A DNA stretch of 64,000 bases from Prochlorococcus marinus (GTDB lineage: Bacteria > Cyanobacteriota > Cyanobacteriia > PCC-6307 > Cyanobiaceae): the NCBI RefSeq assembly GCF_001180265.1, contig NZ_CVSW01000073.1, positions 1-64,000 of the forward strand. The letters are read 5' to 3'. The notes under the pieces were generated by a model. The model worked only from the letters and a program-made list of their open reading frames with translations. It had not been told where the DNA came from and searched no databases. Below are positions 26,941 to 36,042 of the stretch, piece after piece. Each line of letters opens with the position of its first letter. The first letter of the stretch is position 1. The position numbers and the translations under genes are program-made.

Positions 26941-27905
26941 TTACTCATATCCAGCATTCTCTTTATCGGTACATAGGCTCTTCTTATTATTTCTGGGTCA
27001 AGTTCGATAGACGGGGAATTATTTTTTAAACAATCAAGAATTTTTTCTAAGGTATTTAATTTCATATATGGACACTCGTTACATTTACAACCTTCTATGT
27101 CGGGGACTTCAATAAAATTTTTGTTTGGTTCTTTCTTCTTCATTTGGTGGATTATTCCAGGTTCAGTTAATACCATGTAAGTTTTAGATGTATCTTTACT
27201 TACAAAATCAAGCAGCTTACTTGTTGATCCAATAAAGTCTGAGAGAATTAGTAAATTTTGACTACATTCAGGATGAGCAATTACTTTTGATCCTGGATTT
27301 TGATATTTTAATTTAAGAAGTGCTTCTTCACTAAATGATTCATGAACAATGCAGCTGCCAGACCATAATTTAAGATCTCTCCCAGAATTTTTCTGTACCC
27401 ATCTCCCAAGGTTTTGATCTGGTGCAAATATTATCTTTTTATCTTGAGGTATCTTTTTAATTAATGAGACTGCATTACTGCTTGTACATATCAGATCACT
27501 TTGAGCTTTTACTTCTGCAGTACAATTTATATAACTTACGACATAATGGTCTGGATTTTCTTCCCTGAACTTTTGAAATTTATCTGAGGGACAATCATCT
27601 GCTAATGAGCATCCTGCGTCAATATCTGGTAATAGGACTGTTTTATTAGGGCTAAGTATTTTTGCGGTTTCGGCCATGAAGTGCACACCGCAAAAAATTA
27701 TTATATCAGCATCATTATTTGCAGCTTTCCTAGATAGATCTAATGAATCGCCGATAAAATCTGCAATTTCCTGAATCTCTGGAGCTTGATAATAGTGCGC
27801 AAGAATAATTGCATTAGCTTTTTTGCAACGCTCCTTTATTTCAGAAATCAAATCCTCTTCATTTTGAACTGATTTCTGTTTTGCAGTAGAAGTTATACTG
27901 GTCAG
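26937..27905 (-). CDS. nadA: quinolinate synthase A
   Basis: Condenses iminoaspartate with dihydroxyacetone phosphate in NAD synthesis, using a [4Fe-4S] cluster. Motifs: ILAHYYQAPEIQEIADFIGDS, CGVHFMAETAK, YINCTAEVKA, TSSNAV, and the C-terminal EGCKCNECPYM. TTG 27851 is the first standard start, but the frame stays open upstream to CTG 27905, adding 18 residues of family-like sequence (TSITSTAKQKSVQNEED). I extend the gene to that CTG, where an ATG would be expected; TTG 27851 remains the alternative. The neighbouring divergent gene has the same feature. Confidence 0.88.
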   Translation of the reverse strand: MTSITSTAKQKSVQNEEDLISEIKERCKKANAIILAHYYQAPEIQEIADFIGDSLDLSRKAANNDADIIIFCGVHFMAETAKILSPNKTVLLPDIDAGCSLADDCPSDKFQKFREENPDHYVVSYINCTAEVKAQSDLICTSSNAVSLIKKIPQDKKIIFAPDQNLGRWVQKNSGRDLKLWSGSCIVHESFSEEALLKLKYQNPGSKVIAHPECSQNLLILSDFIGSTSKLLDFVSKDTSKTYMVLTEPGIIHQMKKKEPNKNFIEVPDIEGCKCNECPYMKLNTLEKILDCLKNNSPSIELDPEIIRRAYVPIKRMLDMSN

Positions 27906-27954
27906 GATTTAGAATATCTCTAAATAGATTATATGCCTTTAAACAGAAAAAATT

Positions 27955-28788
27955 CTGACAAATTTAAAAATTGCTATTGTTGGTGACTGTCATGGTCAAT
28001 GGTCTGAATTAGACTTGAAAGTTTTATCGATTATAAAACCAAATATTGTTTTGTTTGTTGGTGATATTTCTGATGGGAGTGTCAAAATAATTAAAAAAAT
28101 CAATGAGATCAGAATTCCTACTTTTGTGATTTTAGGAAATCATGATAGAGGGAAAGATTCTACAGGGGAAACTCTCTTAAAGCAGATACGCGTTCTTGGT
28201 GAAAAATATTGTGCATGGGATTTGAAAGTTTTTAATAATCAAATAAATTTATTGTCTGCTAGACCATGCAGTTCTGGCGGCGGCTATTATCTTTCGAAAG
28301 AAGTTAAAGGTGTTTATGGACCTATCACCGAAAAAGATTCAATAAATAAAATTATCAAATGTTCAGAAGAGAGTATCGAAGATATACCTTTAATAATTAT
28401 GTCTCATGCTGGCCCTTCGGGTTTAGGCTCAGAACCTAAAAGCATTTGTGGTAAAGACTGGAAATTACCCTCATTAGATTGGGGAGATAGAGATTTGTCT
28501 GTGGCTATTTCTCAAATACAAAAGAGAAGAAAAGTTGATCTTGTAATTTTTGGTCATATGCACAACCGGCTTAAAAGAAATCTTGGTTTAAGAGAGATGT
28601 TTAAAATTGATAACAAAGGAACAATTTATTTCAACACTGCTGTGGTGCCAAGATATAAAACTGATGAAGATGGGAAATTACTAATTAACTTTTCATGGAT
28701 TGAGTTTGAAAAAAAGAAATTAAGTCATGTTTCTCATCGATGGTATTCAGAGTTTGGTGAAATTCGTGAAGAAGATAAATTTTTTTAG
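27955..28788 (+). CDS. calcineurin-like metallophosphoesterase (TIGR04168 type)
   Basis: A soluble metallophosphoesterase of a cyanobacterial/plant family. The metal ligands require the GDCHGQW motif, encoded at 27985-28005, upstream of the first standard start (TTG 28015). The frame is open back to 27943 and the best family-like start is CTG 27955 (CTG ACA AAT, reading xTNLKIAIVGDCHGQW); ATT 27952 is an alternative. Further motifs: FVGDISDG, LGNHDRG, MSHAGPSGLG and FGHMHNRLK. With the extended start all ligand motifs are complete. Substrate unknown. Divergent from nadA. Confidence 0.8.
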   Translation: MTNLKIAIVGDCHGQWSELDLKVLSIIKPNIVLFVGDISDGSVKIIKKINEIRIPTFVILGNHDRGKDSTGETLLKQIRVLGEKYCAWDLKVFNNQINLLSARPCSSGGGYYLSKEVKGVYGPITEKDSINKIIKCSEESIEDIPLIIMSHAGPSGLGSEPKSICGKDWKLPSLDWGDRDLSVAISQIQKRRKVDLVIFGHMHNRLKRNLGLREMFKIDNKGTIYFNTAVVPRYKTDEDGKLLINFSWIEFEKKKLSHVSHRWYSEFGEIREEDKFF

Positions 28789-28811
28789 GATTAGATATTT
28801 TTATTAATATT

Positions 28812-29609
28812 TTAAGTATTTTTGGGCTTTTCATATCTTGAAAATAATGTTTGAGACAAGATATAACCAGCAATTCCTGCGGCTGTAAAAGCTAAACCAT
28901 TTTTAAATAAAGGTAATAATTCATTCGTTCTGGATATTATCGGTGCCAAACCAAAAATTCCAAATAACATTCCCCATAAAGGAGAAAGAAGAGCTAAAAA
29001 TCCAATTGATATGACTTGACCTTCTTTTCTTGGAGCAGATGCAAAACCTGCTACTAAACCTCCAAGAATCGATGTACATAAAGTCCATATATATTGCTCT
29101 TTGGGTAGGCCAGGGACAACTTGGCATCCTCCTCTTTCGAGGCAAATCTTTACTGAATCAATTGCATCTAATACTGCACCATCCTCACCATGATCTTTAA
29201 CATAGTATTGGTTGCCAAATCTTGTTTGAAGTTCAACCCAAAATAACCTTGGCATAAAATTAAAATAAGCCTCCCCGACGTTAAAGTTCAGCAAATTTCC
29301 CCCTCTAGGATCCGCAACTATCAACAAACTTGTCTCATCTAAATCCCAATAGTCCTTTATTGCGCTACCAGGAGAACTTTCAAACTGAGATAAATATTTA
29401 ATTTTCCACCCACTTTCAATTTCTAGATTATTGAGCTTTTCCTCTAAAGATTTTTTCTGATTAGGGCTTAATGTTTTAGCTAAATCAATTACTGGTGTTT
29501 TTTCTTCTGGTAAGAGATTTGGATTATTTATAGCGAAAACGGGTTTATGTGAAATTAAAACTAATATAGATAGAAATATTCCTAATAAAAAGTTAATCTT
29601 TGAAGGCAT
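28812..29609 (-). CDS. TPM-domain thylakoid protein (Psb32/TLP18.3-like)
   Basis: 265 residues: signal peptide (INFLLGIFLSILVLISHKPVFA), then a TPM domain from VIDLAKTLSPNQKKSLEEKL through SLLIVADPRGG and VGEAYFNFMP to about residue 165, then two or three C-terminal membrane helices. Plant TLP18.3 and cyanobacterial Psb32 act in photosystem II repair on the lumenal side. The position convergent with the phosphoesterase gives no further hint. Confidence 0.82.
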   Translation of the reverse strand: MPSKINFLLGIFLSILVLISHKPVFAINNPNLLPEEKTPVIDLAKTLSPNQKKSLEEKLNNLEIESGWKIKYLSQFESSPGSAIKDYWDLDETSLLIVADPRGGNLLNFNVGEAYFNFMPRLFWVELQTRFGNQYYVKDHGEDGAVLDAIDSVKICLERGGCQVVPGLPKEQYIWTLCTSILGGLVAGFASAPRKEGQVISIGFLALLSPLWGMLFGIFGLAPIISRTNELLPLFKNGLAFTAAGIAGYILSQTLFSRYEKPKNT

Positions 29610-29640
29610 AAATAAGTTCTGTCTTTTTATATTTTCGCCG

Positions 29641-30831
29641 ATGAATAGCTTACCCGCGAATAATCAAGATTGGTTAGTAAAAAAAATAATAAAAATGGGT
29701 GGGACTATAAGTTTTTATGACTTTATGAATTTCGCATTAAATGATCCTATTAGTGGTTATTACGGCAGCGGAAAAGCTGAGTTAGGCGTTCGAGGAGATT
29801 TTGTCACATCACCCTCTTTATCTGATGATTTTGCTTTTTTGGTTGGTAAACAAATAGAAGATTGGTTGATTCAGTTCAAAAATAGTTTTTTATCTAATCA
29901 GAAATTAGCTGTAATTGAATTTGGAGCAGGAGATGGAAGCTTTATGAGTGGATTAATTAAATATTTTTTAGAAAATCACAAGAATCTTTTGGAAGGAGTT
30001 TCTTTTGTAATTATTGAACCTAATGAAGGGATGGTAGAAAAACAAAAAAATAAATTGGAAGAATTTTTAAACTTAGGCATTGATATTTTATGGAAAGGTT
30101 TGGAAGAAGTAGAGGAAAATAATATAAATGGAATAGTCCTTGCCAATGAGGTCTTGGATGCTTTGCCAGTAGAGAGAATAACCTTCTCAAAAGGAAAATT
30201 GCTTCGCCAAGCAGTTTCTATAGACAAAGAATCTCATAAACTATATTTTGATGAAATGCCAATTACAAGTGAATTGAGAAAAAGTATTGAACTTGCTAAA
30301 AGTGAGTTGGGAATTACTATTCCGCCTGAAGATGCTCTTGAAGGATGGACGACAGAATGGCATATAGATAACTCAAAATGGTTAAAAGCTATTTATCAAA
30401 AAATTAATAATGGTATTTTATTGATAATTGATTACGCTAAAGAAGCCAAAAAATACTATACCTCTAAGAATTCTGATGGGACGATAGTTTCTTATGAAAA
30501 TCAAAGAATGACAAATAATGTCCTAGATTCTCCTGGAAATTGCGATTTAACATCTCATGTGTGCATAGAAACTTTAATTAATGATGCTAAGATTCTTGGA
30601 TTTGATACTGTTGGAATAACTAAACAAGGAGAGGCATTGTTGGCACTTGGATTGGCAGAGAGACTTTATGGGATTCAGAAAGAAATTAAAGAGGATTTAT
30701 CAAATGCCCTTCTAAGAAGAGAGGTATTACTTAGACTCGTTGATCCTGTTTGTTTAGGTGATTTTAAGTGGTTTGTTTTTAAAAAGTTTAATGAAAAGAA
30801 AATGAATATAAATTCAACCTGTTTGCGTTAA
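29641..30831 (+). CDS. MidA/NDUFAF7-type SAM methyltransferase
   Basis: 396 residues of the PF02636 family. Seen: [18 protein letters not shown] at the N-terminus, [13 protein letters not shown] near 57, the SAM loop [11 protein letters not shown] near 95-105 and [13 protein letters not shown] near 165. The mitochondrial relative dimethylates an arginine of a complex I subunit during assembly; a similar role toward the NDH complex is plausible but unproven. It converges on aroB with a 4-base overlap. Confidence 0.87.
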   Translation: MNSLPANNQDWLVKKIIKMGGTISFYDFMNFALNDPISGYYGSGKAELGVRGDFVTSPSLSDDFAFLVGKQIEDWLIQFKNSFLSNQKLAVIEFGAGDGSFMSGLIKYFLENHKNLLEGVSFVIIEPNEGMVEKQKNKLEEFLNLGIDILWKGLEEVEENNINGIVLANEVLDALPVERITFSKGKLLRQAVSIDKESHKLYFDEMPITSELRKSIELAKSELGITIPPEDALEGWTTEWHIDNSKWLKAIYQKINNGILLIIDYAKEAKKYYTSKNSDGTIVSYENQRMTNNVLDSPGNCDLTSHVCIETLINDAKILGFDTVGITKQGEALLALGLAERLYGIQKEIKEDLSNALLRREVLLRLVDPVCLGDFKWFVFKKFNEKKMNINSTCLR

Positions 30832-31919
30832 GAAAAAAACTTTAAAAATAATGAATCTTCTACGTCATCATATATATCAACAGCACCAATTTTTTTCGGT
30901 AATATAAATCTCATTTTGCCATCACGAACTTTTTTATCGCCCATAAGTATTGTTAGAACGTCTTCTTTATTTATTTTGGGGATCTCGGTAGGAAGATCGT
31001 AACTCTTCAAAAGATTCTTCTGTCTCTCTAATTCTTCTTTAGACCATAACCCTTTCTCAATTGCTATTTCCCCCGCAATATTCATACCAATTGATATTGC
31101 CTCACCATGCAGAAATTTGCCGTATCCACATAAATTTTCAATAACGTGACCAAAAGAATGACCATAATTCAATATTGCTCTAACACCATTTTCATGTTCG
31201 TCTTGAGAAACAATATGCGACTTTGTTTTAATTGAACTATTAATTATTTGAATTAGATATTTATTTTTGAGATTTATAAGTTCATTTTTGTTTTTTTCAA
31301 TTTCTAAATATTCGAAAAGTTCTTTATCTCTTATTACTCCGTATTTTATTACTTCGGCCATGCCGGCATTAAATTCTCTTTTGGGCAAACTTTTTAAAGT
31401 TTCTGGATCAATAAAAACTGCTTTAGGTTGATTGAAAGCTCCAATTAAATTCTTACCTTTTGGATGATTTACTCCTGTTTTCCCTCCCACAGATGAATCA
31501 ACCATTGATAACAATGTTGTTGGAATCTGAATATATTCGATACCTCTCAGCCAAGTCGCAGCTGCAAAACCACTTACATCTCCAACAATTCCTCCTCCAA
31601 GGGCAATAATTATTGAATTTCTATCTAAACCAAATTCAAAGGCTACATCATATATTTCACTTAAGGTTTTTAAGTTTTTATATGATTCTCCAGCCTTGAT
31701 AAGGAACATTTTGGCCTGAAATTTATTATCTTTTAAATTATTTAAAAATTTTTCTCCATACAAATTTGATATTTCTTCATTTGAAATCACAAGTATTTTT
31801 CTATTCTTTGTTATTCCAATTTTTAAAAGTTCTTCGCTGATATTATCTAGTATCCCTGCTTCTAGAGTTACTTCGTATGACTTATCACCTAATGGGACTA
31901 ATATTTTTCTCTTATTCAC
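30828..31919 (-). CDS. aroB: 3-dehydroquinate synthase
   Basis: The second step of the shikimate pathway, NAD- and metal-dependent. 363 residues with [16 protein letters not shown] near 105, [16 protein letters not shown] near 147, the metal ligands Glu in AEVIKYG near 190, His in [10 protein letters not shown] near 253 and His in [10 protein letters not shown] near 270. ATG 31919 is right at the conserved start. Confidence 0.94.
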   Translation of the reverse strand: MNKRKILVPLGDKSYEVTLEAGILDNISEELLKIGITKNRKILVISNEEISNLYGEKFLNNLKDNKFQAKMFLIKAGESYKNLKTLSEIYDVAFEFGLDRNSIIIALGGGIVGDVSGFAAATWLRGIEYIQIPTTLLSMVDSSVGGKTGVNHPKGKNLIGAFNQPKAVFIDPETLKSLPKREFNAGMAEVIKYGVIRDKELFEYLEIEKNKNELINLKNKYLIQIINSSIKTKSHIVSQDEHENGVRAILNYGHSFGHVIENLCGYGKFLHGEAISIGMNIAGEIAIEKGLWSKEELERQKNLLKSYDLPTEIPKINKEDVLTILMGDKKVRDGKMRFILPKKIGAVDIYDDVEDSLFLKFFS

Positions 31920-32044
31920 AATAGATTACCTAGTTAAAATTTATAAATATTTGGTATTAAATACTTTTCATATTAGCAAAATCTAAGCTCTAGATACTTA
32001 AAAATTCAGTTGTTAAGAATTACAAAAGGGAATAAAATCATGCT

Positions 32045-33235
32045 ATGAGTTTAAAAAAAAATATAAACGATATTAAAAAAAATTATTCCCTAGGAATAAT
32101 TGGAGGTGGTCAACTGGCTTTGATGTTAACGGAGGCAGCAAAAAAAAGAGATTTAGAAGTGTGTGTGCAAACAAAATCTTGTGATGATCCTGCTGGTTCA
32201 AAAGCAGACCATGTGATAGAAGCTGATCCTTTAAAGATAAGAGGTAATAAATCATTAATTAATGAGTGTGAAAAAATAATTTTTGAAAATGAATGGATAA
32301 AAATTGATAAATTAAATTTAATTGACAATAAAGATATTTTTGTTCCAAGCCTTAATGCAATTAAGCCATTAGTAGATAGGTTTTCTCAAAAAAAATTAAT
32401 AGACAAAATGAATATTCCCTGCCCAAAATGGATAAGTATTGAAGATTTTAAAAATCTCTCGGATGAGGAAATCAATAATTGGACTTTTCCTCTAATGGCA
32501 AAATCAAATAAAGGTGGATATGACGGCAAAGGGAACAGAAAAATAAAGACAAAAGAAGATTTAGATTCTTTTTTAACAGAGAATAGTTCTAATGAATGGT
32601 TAATAGAAGAATGGATAGAGTATGAAAAAGAACTGGCTCTTGTTGGCTCGAGAGATAGGACCGGTAAGATAAGATTCTTTCCAATAGTTGAGACGTTCCA
32701 ATCAAACCACGTTTGTGATTGGGTTCTTGCACCTGGAACAAATAAATATGATTTGAACTTATTTGCAATAAATATTTTCTCTTCAATAGTAAATGAACTT
32801 AATTACGTAGGAGTTTTAGCTATTGAATTCTTCTATGGAGATAATGGTCTTTTAATTAATGAAATAGCTCCTAGAACACATAACTCAGCTCATTTCTCTA
32901 TTGAAGCTTGCACTTCAAGTCAGTTTGATCAATATGTTTGTATTTCTTCTGGGATAATGCCACCTGAAATTAAAATGAACTGTGAAGGTGCAATTATGAT
33001 AAATTTACTGGGTTTAAAAAAGAATTTCCCAATCTCAATGGAAACCAGAATTAAAATGTTATCTGAAATTGAGGGTTCTAATATTCATTGTTATGGCAAA
33101 TCTCGCGAAATTCTGGGAAGAAAAATGGCTCACATCACATTTTTATTAAATGGTAAAACGCATTCGGAAAGATATGATGAAGCTCAAATTTTATTAACTA
33201 TGGTAAGAGACATTTGGCCATCTCCAAATGCATAA
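32045..33235 (+). CDS. purK: N5-carboxyaminoimidazole ribonucleotide synthase
   Basis: An ATP-grasp enzyme of purine synthesis that carboxylates AIR with bicarbonate. 396 residues, starting LGIIGGGQLALMLTEAAKKR, with KSNKGGYDGKGNRKI near 155 and INEIAPRTHNSAHFSIEAC near 270-288, typical PurK motifs. The 6S RNA gene follows directly, as in other cyanobacteria, and may be partly read through from purK. Confidence 0.94.
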   Translation: MSLKKNINDIKKNYSLGIIGGGQLALMLTEAAKKRDLEVCVQTKSCDDPAGSKADHVIEADPLKIRGNKSLINECEKIIFENEWIKIDKLNLIDNKDIFVPSLNAIKPLVDRFSQKKLIDKMNIPCPKWISIEDFKNLSDEEINNWTFPLMAKSNKGGYDGKGNRKIKTKEDLDSFLTENSSNEWLIEEWIEYEKELALVGSRDRTGKIRFFPIVETFQSNHVCDWVLAPGTNKYDLNLFAINIFSSIVNELNYVGVLAIEFFYGDNGLLINEIAPRTHNSAHFSIEACTSSQFDQYVCISSGIMPPEIKMNCEGAIMINLLGLKKNFPISMETRIKMLSEIEGSNIHCYGKSREILGRKMAHITFLLNGKTHSERYDEAQILLTMVRDIWPSPNA

Positions 33236-33254
33236 AAAAATAAGTTAGAGTTAG

Positions 33255-33445
33255 ATTACTGGATCTTTGGTTAAGTTCTTCTTTATGTGCTCTGATCTGA
33301 CTCTCTTTCGACATGAGGAAACTGTCGTGATGCGGTAGTAAACCGATCTTGTAATCGGAAACGAAAGCCCACTTTGAATCCTCTTCTGGCATTCCCAGGT
33401 CGATGCAGCAGAGAACTGACGGGGATCCGGTGTTACCTATCAAAA
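33255..33445 (+). ncRNA. ssaA: 6S RNA (SsaA/Yfr7)
   Basis: Located downstream of purK on the same strand, the known position of cyanobacterial 6S RNA. No ORF covers it convincingly. The ends pair: ACTGGATC (33258-33265) with GATCCGGT (33424-33431), as expected for the closing stem. Internal pairs such as CGAC/GTCG near 33309-33333 and CCGAT/ATCGG near 33342-33359 give the long irregular rod around a central bubble. The GC content exceeds the surroundings, typical of a structured RNA. Ends are approximate. 6S RNA binds RNA polymerase holoenzyme and mimics an open promoter. Confidence 0.8.
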
Positions 33446-33543
33446 TGCATGCTAAAACAGGCTTTTGGTGGGTATTTTATTTTTTTGGAATAACTGACCT
33501 GTATTATTCTCTGTCAGAGTAAATAATTTATTTGCCAAAATAC

Positions 33544-33598
33544 TTGACGATCCATTTCTAATGTATTTATATTAGTAGTACACATGTATTACTAAGTA
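33544..33598 (+). promoter_or_regulatory. promoter and operator-like leader of DUF1651 gene 1
   Basis: TTGACG (33544-33549), an 18-base spacer, then TATATT (33568-33573), followed by an AGTACA-CATGTATTA leader up to the ATG. TACA-CA-TGTA forms an inverted repeat around the expected transcription start. The same arrangement is present before the paralog at 36043. Confidence 0.65.
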
Positions 33599-33898
33599 AT
33601 GACTTTAGGAGGAGCTAATGTTTGGACTAATTTTTCTTACGGTTATCGTAATGAGTCCCCAAGTGGTTGGTTGCTTAGCCCAGACCGCAGCAGATTAATT
33701 TTATTTATAAAGAATAAAAAATCTCCAAGAAATAGTATGAGAATTTTTGCTCATACATATTATGCAAATGATCTTGGTGAGCCAATGGCAATTAAATCAT
33801 CCACTCAAATGTATTTGGATAATGCTTGGGATAAATGGCATGACCTTCAATTAGAAGGTTGGACTTTTGAAGAACTTGAATTACCTGAATCTGTATGA
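33599..33898 (+). CDS. DUF1651 protein, copy 1
   Basis: 99 residues with the DUF1651 pattern of marine picocyanobacteria: PSGWLLSPDRSRLILF near 21-36, AHTYYANDLGEPMAIKSST in the middle and WDKWHDLQLEGW near the end. Soluble, no signal peptide, function unknown. It is paralogous to the gene at 36043: both share PxGWL, YANxLGEP and the final W-L-GW. Its last codons overlap the next small ORF (GTATGA), so at least two genes are co-translated. Confidence 0.82.
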   Translation: MTLGGANVWTNFSYGYRNESPSGWLLSPDRSRLILFIKNKKSPRNSMRIFAHTYYANDLGEPMAIKSSTQMYLDNAWDKWHDLQLEGWTFEELELPESV

Positions 33899-34035
33899 CT
33901 AACTTAAATCCAATCAAAAAGAAATTATCAAAAGTAGATAGAAAGATATCTATGCAAGACCCATCAAAATTATTAGCAGAATTTTTTAATGGTGTTGTCA
34001 TTGAACTTGATGAAGAATATAAATATGACTCATAA
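33895..34035 (+). CDS. small hypothetical protein (46 aa)
   Basis: ATG overlaps the DUF1651 stop by 4 bases (ATGA). The N-terminal half is basic (MTNLNPIKKKLSKVDRKISM), the C-terminal half acidic (VVIELDEEYKYDS), with LLAEFFNG between. No known domain. The next gene begins inside its 3' end, so this is the middle of a three-gene overlapping set. Confidence 0.6.
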   Translation: MTNLNPIKKKLSKVDRKISMQDPSKLLAEFFNGVVIELDEEYKYDS

Positions 34036-34177
34036 AGAATTGATAGATCAAGTTTCCGCAAGTTTATTTAAACAAAGTGGGAAGTTAGAAAGCAGAAGGT
34101 CTTGGTTGGCAATGAGAAATTATCTTGAACAATTAGATGCCGAACAACTTAAATCCATGCTTAAGGACCACGGATGA
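34025..34177 (+). CDS. small helical hypothetical protein (50 aa)
   Basis: Begins MTHKELIDQVSASLFKQSGK at ATG 34025, overlapping the end of the preceding ORF by 11 bases. The rest is helical and Leu-rich (SWLAMRNYLEQLDAEQLKSML). The frame is open farther upstream to 33989, but the nearer ATG gives the normal overlap. Soluble, unrecognised. Confidence 0.6.
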   Translation: MTHKELIDQVSASLFKQSGKLESRRSWLAMRNYLEQLDAEQLKSMLKDHG

Positions 34178-34187
34178 TTTAAAAACT

Positions 34188-34301
34188 TTATTTAGTTTTT
34201 ATTTTTTTCTTAATTCTCAGAAAACCGTAGGTTGCAAAGCCAACCAAAAACATATCCAAGTAAATATGCCAAGTAGGAAAAATCTGGTGTATTAATTCCA
34301 T
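34188..34301 (-). CDS. small single-TM protein (37 aa)
   Basis: Starts MELIHQIFPTWHIYLDMFLV, continues GFATYGFLRI and ends in a basic tail KKKIKTK: one membrane helix with positive-inside C-terminus. Its ATG overlaps the stop of the ligase-domain gene (TAATG), implying translational coupling. Similar short helix-plus-tail genes occur at 38159 and 38840. Confidence 0.65.
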   Translation of the reverse strand: MELIHQIFPTWHIYLDMFLVGFATYGFLRIKKKIKTK

Positions 34302-35050
34302 TAACGTTTTATTGCCACTTGCCAATAAGGATAATCTAAATTTGATTTTTCTCTAATCAATTGTAATTTTCTAGAATTTATTTTTACTACTATTCCATCT
34401 GTTGGATATTTACTAAAAAGCTTCCCTTCTAGCCATTGTTTTCTAAATACTTCAACTTGGCTCGTAAAGTTGCATGAAATATCCTGAGGGATCGTGAAGC
34501 CAAGCTTTGAAAGACTCTTTTTGGACTCGTATTGGTTAAGTGTTGAATTAAGTATTTGAAATGCGCAGAAGCTAAGACTTTCAGAAAACCCTTCTTTAGC
34601 TCTTAGAAATCCAGAAGCGATTCTCTGGGAGATATTTGGACTTTGATTGGGTGCATATAATTCACCTCTAACTTGAAGAACTTCTCGTAAAGGGAGATTA
34701 TTGGGAATGTCTTGGACTTTAATAAGTTTACTAGTAACGTCTACCCCTTTTCTTGAAATTGCTTTCTCCAAGGTCCCATCCCTATATTGCAAAGCAACAG
34801 CACAACCATCAATTTTTGGTTCAATTAGTAATCTGGTATCTATTAATAATCCTTTCAAAAATTCATCTATTGAATCCTTTTCTAATGAAGGTAAAACTAG
34901 TTTATTTTTCTTTTTAAAGTAATCACAATTAGGGTTTGTTCTTAATAAATTTTTTTCAAGTTGGTCGAACTGCTTATCAGAGATTAAAGCATTACCATTT
35001 CTATAATTATCGTCATACCATTCAATTCGTTCTTCTAAATAAGTTTTCAT
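34301..35050 (-). CDS. stand-alone NAD-dependent DNA ligase adenylation domain
   Basis: 249 residues corresponding to the N-terminal Ia and adenylation domains of LigA. The catalytic lysine motif is present as IEPKIDGCAVALQYRDG near 77-93; VRGELYAP near 127 and YPTDGIVVKIN near 217 are the later nucleotide-binding motifs, and WQVAIKR at the very end is the last adenylation motif. OB-fold, zinc finger, HhH and BRCT domains are missing because the protein simply ends there; no continuation is seen in other frames. It could self-adenylate but may not seal nicks alone. Followed by a coupled 37-aa membrane protein, preceded directly by a 64-aa membrane protein. Confidence 0.82.
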   Translation of the reverse strand: MKTYLEERIEWYDDNYRNGNALISDKQFDQLEKNLLRTNPNCDYFKKKNKLVLPSLEKDSIDEFLKGLLIDTRLLIEPKIDGCAVALQYRDGTLEKAISRKGVDVTSKLIKVQDIPNNLPLREVLQVRGELYAPNQSPNISQRIASGFLRAKEGFSESLSFCAFQILNSTLNQYESKKSLSKLGFTIPQDISCNFTSQVEVFRKQWLEGKLFSKYPTDGIVVKINSRKLQLIREKSNLDYPYWQVAIKR

Positions 35051-35245
35051 TTAATACGATGGCTTAAGTTTTTGGTCAGGTATCCAACTTGGTTTATCTA
35101 TAATCCATTTTTCTCTATCTTCATATTTAACAGTCCAAAAAAGAAATGAAGAAATTTCTTTTAGAGTTATGCCAACCAAATATCTTGTTTTTGGACTTAT
35201 TGATAAAAATCCAAATAATAATATTAATAAAATAAGTTTAAACAT
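35051..35245 (-). CDS. small membrane protein upstream of ligase domain (64 aa)
   Basis: Very hydrophobic N-terminus (MFKLILLILLFGFLSI), a second hydrophobic stretch near 30-40 and a polar C-terminal tail with EDREKWIIDKPSWIPDQ. Stop and the next gene's ATG are adjacent (TAA/ATG), so it is co-expressed with the ligase-domain protein. No family recognised. Confidence 0.65.
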   Translation of the reverse strand: MFKLILLILLFGFLSISPKTRYLVGITLKEISSFLFWTVKYEDREKWIIDKPSWIPDQKLKPSY

Positions 35246-35288
35246 ACCTTTAATAATTTAAAAACTCAGCGTAATTTTTGCGAACTTT

Positions 35289-35546
35289 TTAATTAATGCA
35301 ATTCTTATAACCCTCAATCTTTGCTAGTTCATCAATATTCAAACCTGTTTCTTCTAGTAAAGTTTCTCCTATATCGTCCTTATTAAATTTAGTTAAAGCT
35401 CCTTTAGTAGAGTACTTTATACATTGGTTTTTGTATTTTGCTTCTTTGACAACAGGAGATAAATAAAAACCAAACAAGATAATAAAAGCCCCATAGGTTA
35501 CAACTTTTCTATGGTTTTTCCACCATTCATAAAATTTATTGGACAC
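35289..35546 (-). CDS. hypothetical single-TM protein (85 aa)
   Basis: One membrane helix near residues 16-31 (VVTYGAFIILFGFYLSPV) followed by a soluble, charged domain with two cysteines (NQCIKYSTKG and GYKNCIN at the end). The cysteines could form a disulfide outside the cytoplasm. Not recognised. Same strand as the ligase-domain run, 43 bases upstream of it. Confidence 0.65.
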   Translation of the reverse strand: MSNKFYEWWKNHRKVVTYGAFIILFGFYLSPVVKEAKYKNQCIKYSTKGALTKFNKDDIGETLLEETGLNIDELAKIEGYKNCIN

Positions 35547-35619
35547 GAAAAATAAATGACTTTTTCTATTTTAAATTGACTGTCAACAAGTTACTTTAGT
35601 AATTCAAGGATTGTTTAAT

Positions 35620-35922
35620 TTATTGTTTTTTATTAATAGATTTAACCCAAGAATAATATCTTGATTTTCTAATCCTTTGTTCTTTCGAGACTAATCTATC
35701 CGCAGATTCTAGGGGTGATTCTCCTTTCTCAACTTTTGTTGTAATAGAAATACCAAAACCTTTTGCTTCAATTTTTGCAATGCCACCCTCTAAAAAAAAT
35801 AAAAAAGACCAACCTTTGTTCCATCCTAAATAGAAGGGATTTCGATACATTGCATTCTTTTGGAGATATTCTTTAAATGATATTTTCCTTTTCAAGGAGT
35901 TACCTGTATTCACTATTACCAA
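35620..35922 (-). CDS. hypothetical basic protein (100 aa)
   Basis: Basic protein with KRKISFKEYLQKNAMYRNPF near the start, WSFLFFLEGGIAKIEAKGFG in the middle and a Lys/Arg-rich C-terminus. No reliable membrane span. The start is TTG 35922 or GTG 35913; there is no ATG before residue 25. Function unknown. Confidence 0.6.
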   Translation of the reverse strand: MVIVNTGNSLKRKISFKEYLQKNAMYRNPFYLGWNKGWSFLFFLEGGIAKIEAKGFGISITTKVEKGESPLESADRLVSKEQRIRKSRYYSWVKSINKKQ

Positions 35923-35990
35923 ATAAGAAGTTTACGGCTGAATATTTTTGAAAAGTGATTTTAGTATTTGAATAATTACCAAAGGAATAC

Positions 35991-36042
35991 TTGACGCCAG
36001 CGAGTAGTACATTTATATTAATAGTACAAATGTATTATCTTA
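35991..36042 (+). promoter_or_regulatory. promoter and operator-like leader of DUF1651 gene 2
   Basis: TTGACG (35991-35996), 17-base spacer, TATATT (36014-36019), then TAGTACA-AATGTATTA leading to the ATG. The inverted repeat TACA-AA-TGTA matches the site before the copy at 33599, although the coding regions have diverged strongly. Confidence 0.65.

Noticed and set aside
33198-33443. 81-codon minus-strand frame over the 6S RNA region
   Set aside because: Low-complexity translation lying exactly over a structured, GC-richer RNA whose ends pair; better explained as 6S RNA on the plus strand.
33255-33445. tmRNA as an alternative identity for this RNA
   Set aside because: No alanyl-tRNA-like acceptor or tag ORF seen; the position after purK and the rod-like pairing fit 6S RNA.
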